Assembly: GCA_945859605.1 (NCBI GenBank)
Contig: OX243812.1
Location: 51,642,842 to 51,706,841 of the forward strand
From: Lumbricus rubellus
Taxonomy: Eukaryota; Annelida; Clitellata; Crassiclitellata; Lumbricidae
Reading direction: 5' to 3'
Length of the DNA stretch: 64,000 nucleotides
The position numbers and the translations under genes were made by a program. Of the stretch, positions 58,775 to 64,000 are shown one piece after another (the first letter of the stretch is position 1; each line of letters starts with the position of its first letter). A model generated the notes under the pieces. The model was given only the letters and a program-made list of their open reading frames with translations, had not been told where the DNA came from and ran no database searches.

Positions 58775-58908
58775 AAAGATTGTATGATAACTTGTTCGTG
58801 CACAGCTGCATATATCACAGTGCATTTGCGGGTGTTCCACTAAAGAAATTTTTTATTATTATTATTATTTTGTTTGTTTTTTGTTTTTTTGCCCCGAGGT
58901 ACATATGA

Positions 58909-60456
58909 TCTCTCGGGGACTTACACCCTAATGCTAAAATAAAAACATCTGGAACGGCACCTAGTCGTCGTTGAAATCCAGTGCAGGAAAAGAGCCGCGG
59001 AATGCCACAGCATTAAATCGCTGGATTGTGAGAGAAAGACGTTAATTATTAGTATTATTATTATTATTATATTATTCAAGTTAAATGGTTAACAATAGAC
59101 CAGCTCCTCGTCACCCCAAGTTGACCCCAAGTACATGCCGAGTGTATTCAGAAAGACTAAAGAACACAAAGGGCGTCGTATAAGCCGTTCTAAGCGAGCA
59201 ACGAACAAACTCAGCGTGTACTCGGAGCAGATGTGAAACACGTCTAATGCGGGTGCGGGTCATTGATGCTCTGGGTCTGCTCTGGGTAGATGATCTGTCC
59301 CACTGAAATGTAGTATATACTACTGGAACGCTGATTGCCTATGAAAGTTCGGATTATCGCTCACTTAGGGAAAGCCAATGTTTCATTAGAGCAAAATCCC
59401 AGAATTCTCTGAGGCAAATCCCAGAATTCTCTGGGGGAAACTCCCAGAATTCCTAGCGGCAAACCATAGTAAAAGATAGGCGTCAGCCGCGTCACAACAC
59501 TTCGCTTTAAAACACAAATTTCTCAGCAATGATACACAATTGTTCAAAACCAGCTTAGGGTTTTTGAGTTGAATGACATACAAAACAATCAACTTAACTG
59601 TATTTAGCGGCCACTGACCAGATTTCTTGAAAATTGCCTTCAAAGTTCATGAATTTAACATGGGTTTAGATAGGAACAAGCACACGCTGCCCTAAGTGTA
59701 AGTCGCGACTGATTCGCCGTCGGCCATAGACCACTATACGAAGCGTTATCAATCCAGCTAATATAATACATATCAATGATCTGTCCAGTATTTGCATAAA
59801 ATCTTAACGCAACGCGGCGCCACGGTATGGCTTTATGTGTCATTGAACAGAGGACCCAGGTGGCGGAAAGATAATAAGTTCCGCTCAGATCTGGCCATAA
59901 AATCCCGATCAAACAATGCTATCGGGAGAAACACTGCGAAAACGTTCAGGACAAGGCTCTAAAACTTTCACAATTTTCCTTTATTTCCGCACGCTTCGAT
60001 CGCGATGATAAAGTAGCCAATAAAACGATGATGACGACAATAAAATCGCTGCCCGAAGGTTTACGCACATGTAAGACCCGCAAACACTTCCCGAGGACCG
60101 GTTATAGGCCCTAATAATAATTATAAAACCAATTTTTCATTAGATCACACACGCCAAATTGGGATAAAATAAGAACAAGCAACGTTAAATTCTAACACAC
60201 TTAAATTAACACAATGGCCCGTAATTAACTATTTAAACTACTGATTTTAAGTTGGTGGATTCAGTCAGCGGGCACTTGAGCAGAGAGAAATATACAGACA
60301 AAACTCACAAAAGCTACGAGTAGTGTGAAGACATGATAGATAAAACACCCTATAACACTAGAGACTAGGCTAGCCTACTTCAAGAGAATAATGTAGCGCA
60401 GCAGTCCCAGAGGTCGACATTTCTTAAACACTTGGCAAGAAAGCTTCTATTTATCT
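58909..60456. other. No exon seen
   Basis: ATT microsatellite near 59046-59075 and a triple CCCAGAATTC motif near 59397-59450. No coding signal recognised. Confidence 0.45.
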
Positions 60457-60465
60457 ATTAAAATA

Positions 60466-60903
60466 CGAAGTGACTAGCGGACCGCCAAGCGGCCGTCGAA
60501 TCTCAAATACTAGCGGTCCGCCAGTCACGTGTAACCTGTCACATGACGAGTCTTGATTCTTGAATATTGTTACAATGGCGGCAGTTACCGATAGTTGGTT
60601 TTATGTCGGACAAAAGTTTTCTTGTTTTAATGACTTAGAAAATTACTAAAAACAGAGTAAGCAACCAATTTTTTTCGTGAGTGTTGGTTAGGTTCAGGTT
60701 AGGCGTCGTGAGGGTCGGTTAGGGTTAGTTTTAGGGTTTGTTTAGCCATTAGAAACTCTTGTGGATTGGTGTAAATAGAAAGCCTGGCGGCTTGCTAGTA
60801 TTCCTTATTGGACGGCCGCCAGTCATGTGACAGGTTACACGTGACTGGCGGTCCGCTAGTATTTGAGATTCGACGGCCGCTTGGCGGTCCGCTAGTCACA
60901 GCC
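60466..60903. mobile_element. Mutator-like MITE, 438 bp, 9-bp TSD ATTAAAATA
   Basis: Arms of about 75 bp (GTGACTAGCGGACCGCCAAG ... GTGTAACCTGTCACATGAC and the reverse complement) between ATTAAAATA at 60457-60465 and 60904-60912. Long terminal repeats with a 9-bp TSD are the Mutator pattern. The core has GGTTAGGCGTCGTGAGGGTC, shared with the intron 1 element near 29640. Confidence 0.85.
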
Positions 60904-61369
60904 ATTAAAATAACATATTCCATGATATTCGGACACTGGTTCAAAATGGCATGTGCATATACACAACAAATGAGAGACAATTCAAACCTGTAGGGCCTAT
61001 ATGTAGCATAGCCTACTCATTCAAGAGCAATAAATCTAAGCTAGGACTCCAACATTAAATCTATGCTAAAAGTCTAATAAATATATACTAAAGTGTCATT
61101 CAATGATTCGCTGCCAATCGATGACATGAGGTCAAGTGCATAATGTTGTGGCACATCTAGGCTAGGTCTATAAAAACTGAGCCAATTCCTCATTGCCTCA
61201 TTTAGGCCTATGCCTGTTCACCTAAGCATCACAACCTTTTGAAGTTAACATCACAGTACAGAATCCCGACACACACAAAAATATAAGTAGGCTACTTGAC
61301 TAGATTTTACACCCAGTCCTTCAAAGCTGTTCTTAGCGAACCTCTAAAGTCTAAACAAACACAACCCAC

Positions 61370-62926
61370 CAGCGGCGCCGCCAGGATTTTTTTTCTGTAC
61401 GCACAACTTGCACAAAATAATATGAAGCGAACAGCGATCGATACGAGCTTATATATATAATATATATGTATGTATGTATGTATATAACTATATATACCGT
61501 ATATGCTACTGGTGATTATGATGTATCACCATAGGCGCCGAGTTGACCCGAAGAGTAGGGGTGCCTAAAAGAATGTGAAAATAAGCGCGCGTCAGCGCGC
61601 GAAATTTTTTTTGACCCTTTTTTATAGGAGACTTATTGAAATCACCACTGTTCACATAGGCGGAGACTTGGTCCTGGTTTTAAAGGATGAACTCGCGGCC
61701 AAAGTATGATCGCCGAGCAGGGAAAGGGTTTGGGAACGGGATGTGCTCCTCCCCATTTTCGATTTTTTTTATTGTCACACTGCGATGGTAGAACCTTAGG
61801 CTATCATTTTGACGTCATGACATCCTTGTCAAAATTTCCTGTTATCTCATTGCATTATAGACATGATTTAAAACTTCAATAAAATAATGTTCTTCCCAAT
61901 TTAAATTTGTTGATCATTCTTTGTGTTTGATGTAGCCTATTTCTCTTGGAATCCACACAGAAGAAAAGCACAATCTTCGTTTTCATGGGCGTCTTGGACC
62001 ACTCTCCCTCAATTAGGTCAACATACTCAAATTTTGCACAAGAAATCAGACAATTGGCCACTGTTTAGTGAGCCAATATTAACACTGTGGAATAGTTTTT
62101 CAAATAGTATTTCAAGTAGTTTTTTAAGACAAAACAATATCACGCTTTTATGATGCTGGGAGGTGACTCTCGAGCACTGAAGAACACTATTGAGCATGTA
62201 TACACTATAGGCCTAAAGAAACAATCATGGGCGCCCGCAGAAAATTTCGCAGGAGGGGCAAAATGTTACGATGGTCACGGTTGAATTTTTCAGTGACAAA
62301 AAGCATGAAAAATACAGAGCTGGAAAATAAAAACACGGGTATTTTTTCAAAGAGGTTTCTTGATGCAAATTTTTCAGTTCATTTTGTGTATTATTTTTTG
62401 ATATGAATAGTTTTCCAAGTGCGAAATTTTTAAAAAATCCAAAAGTAGATGTTAAAAAATAGGCACTTAGGCCTAGGCCTATATATATATATATATATTT
62501 ATTTCTATAGAGATTTCTAAACATAAATATTATTTATGACTTTCTCTGTGTGTATCATTGGTATCATTAGTGTTTTAATGCGAAAACATTTGTTAAAAAC
62601 TCAAAAGTGGTAGTTAGAAAAATAATAAGTGTTACTTTTCCAGTTTTTTTACTTTCTCGCTTCATTTTTAATCAATGCTTTCCCGGAACACGAAGATATA
62701 CCCGAAGACGCTGATTGCGAAGATGGCTCTTTATTAGAGTGTATGTAAGTAAGTAAGTAGGTAAGTATATTCTATAGAATTATAGAATTTCAATAGATTC
62801 AATAGAATTTCATCGCCTATAATATTTCACGCTTTAATTCTTTAATTTACAATTCGTAAAATTATTTTTTTAGCCTTTTCGCGCTGTACGCACTTGCGTA
62901 AGTGCGTACGCCTAACGGCGCCCCTG
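61370..62926. mobile_element. hAT-like composite, 1.56 kb, TSD CAACCCAC
   Basis: CAGCGGCGCC and GGCGCCCCTG ends, with CAACCCAC at 61362-61369 and 62927-62934. Subterminal GTACGCAC..TTGC motifs occur at both ends. A copy of the 35-kb element (61530-62226) sits inside, so this is a nest. Confidence 0.8.
61530..62226. repeat. Inverted partner of the 35062-35769 element
   Basis: CATAGGCGCCGAGTTGACC to TAGGCCTAAAGAAACAAT, about 90% or more identical by eye to the reverse complement of 35062-35769. It lacks the part matching 34702-35061. Confidence 0.88.
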
Positions 62927-63209
62927 CAACCCACACACCTACACACTCTTTTGCATATATTATAGGCCTTAGAACAAACTCAAGTAACTCCCTAATAAAC
63001 GAGTATAGTCTGAAATATATCTGGACATGAACACCAAATTGTATAGTCCCCAACAAATAGACCAAAATATTAACCAATCTATAACTCTTGTTATGCCACT
63101 CTGTTGATACTAACTGGTTTGATATTGGGAGAAAGGCAGAGTCCAGAAGAAATTGACAGACAAACAGAAAGAAAGACATGCATGCAGTAAGATTGTAAGA
63201 CACATACCA

Positions 63210-63400
63210 GGTATACAGACAGACAGACAGACAGGCAGACAGACACAGACAGACAGAAAGAGACCATGACACATACAGAGGCAGACAGCACTCCCAAGAA
63301 GGAGTCCATTAATGGAGTCCTAATGATGATCTAGGTTAGGATTCTACAGACACAGACAGACATACAGATACATAGAGACAGACACAGGCATACTGAGACG
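63210..63400. repeat. CAGA microsatellite
   Basis: (CAGA)n runs at 63216-63260 and again, less pure, near 63346-63400. Confidence 0.9.
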
Positions 63401-64000
63401 GTTTGATGATGGCATCGTTAGCAGGAACCTGTTTATCAGCGTATAAGGCCTTTCCAATTGACAGTGGGACGATGCTGTGTTATCAGGCGACCCACATAAG
63501 TCACCCTTTTCCAAGTGGGATCAATAATGATTGGATGACACGGCAGTCATCCATCCGTCCATCCGAAGATTAATGTGCCAGTCATGTCCAGATGATGGAA
63601 GAGATATTCATTTGCCAGATAAAACGCCCAGATCCACTCCACTACTAGTGGGACACCACTAGCAATCACGCACTGAAGAGCTATTGACAATTGACAATTG
63701 GATCAGTTGGCCAAAAAAGACAAGAAAACAGAAGGACAGTTCTTTAAGCAAAGCCCTAAGAGGCAGCCATCTTAGGACTAAAGTGTTACTGGCTTCAACA
63801 AATTAGCTTTGGCCTATAAATGCTGGTGAATTTCCAGCCTTCTCCCTTTCTGTCTATTCTTCCTACCTAGTATTCTTAGTGCAGGTCTACTAATTTTCTT
63901 CCTAGGGGTTGCAAACTGAGCAAAAAATCTGTCAACCCAACTCCTATGGCCTCTTGGCTGCCAGTCAATCATGATATTAAACTGCTAAAAAAGAATGATA

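Overview
The window is animal nuclear DNA. It is AT-rich and intron-rich, with GT-AG introns of about 0.4 to 5.4 kb, tRNA-derived SINEs, many short DNA transposons with intact target-site duplications (TSDs), and long simple repeats. Two spliced genes are legible, both on the minus strand. No rRNA, CRISPR array or prokaryotic operon is visible. The protein types and repeats suggest an invertebrate, probably a marine bilaterian such as an echinoderm, hemichordate or lophotrochozoan. That placement is inference.

Gene 1 (30405 down to 15338) is complete: ten coding exons, 544 residues, all intron phases consistent. It encodes an ankyrin-repeat DHHC S-acyltransferase closest in layout to Drosophila Patsas, with HIP14/ZDHHC17 and AKR1 as wider relatives. 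Gene 2 (54600 down to 39163) is the last nine coding exons (822 residues) of a discoidin domain receptor tyrosine kinase. It has the second half of the discoidin domain, the discoidin-like domain, one transmembrane helix, a juxtamembrane region and a complete kinase. Its first exons (signal peptide and N-terminal part of the discoidin domain) are not found up to 64000 and probably lie beyond the window. The genes are tandem on the same strand, about 8.8 kb apart; nothing suggests a shared function.

The rest is dominated by mobile elements. Many elements of the CAG...CTG type have 8-bp TSDs (hAT-like): 1406-3900, 10679-10873, 13004-13137, 14625-15011, 25095-25457, 27947-28753, 34151-34320, 45673-46041 and 61370-62926. 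Others with 8-bp TSDs start differently (4380-4988, 6152-7647, 34702-35770, 41723-42049). There is a 9-bp-TSD Mutator-like element (60466-60903), a TA-flanked element splitting a SINE (7978-9627), and a 5-bp-TSD element nested exactly at the edge of a hAT element (27509-27942). One tRNA-derived SINE family recurs about nine times, and LINE 3' ends occur at several sites.

The most striking object is a 4,016-bp near-perfect palindrome (15571-19586) with a 6-bp TSD, inserted 47 bp before the acceptor of the last exon of gene 1. Its arms carry 73-bp tandem repeats. The insertion lies between duplicated copies of the exon's splice acceptor. In transcript order the upstream copy reads into the element and meets a stop after ten codons, so using it would remove the TTxE motif. 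A second notable pattern is tandem arrays abutting splice sites. In the clearest case about 1.07 kb of a 22-bp repeat next to a kinase-exon donor contains the reverse complement of that donor in most units.
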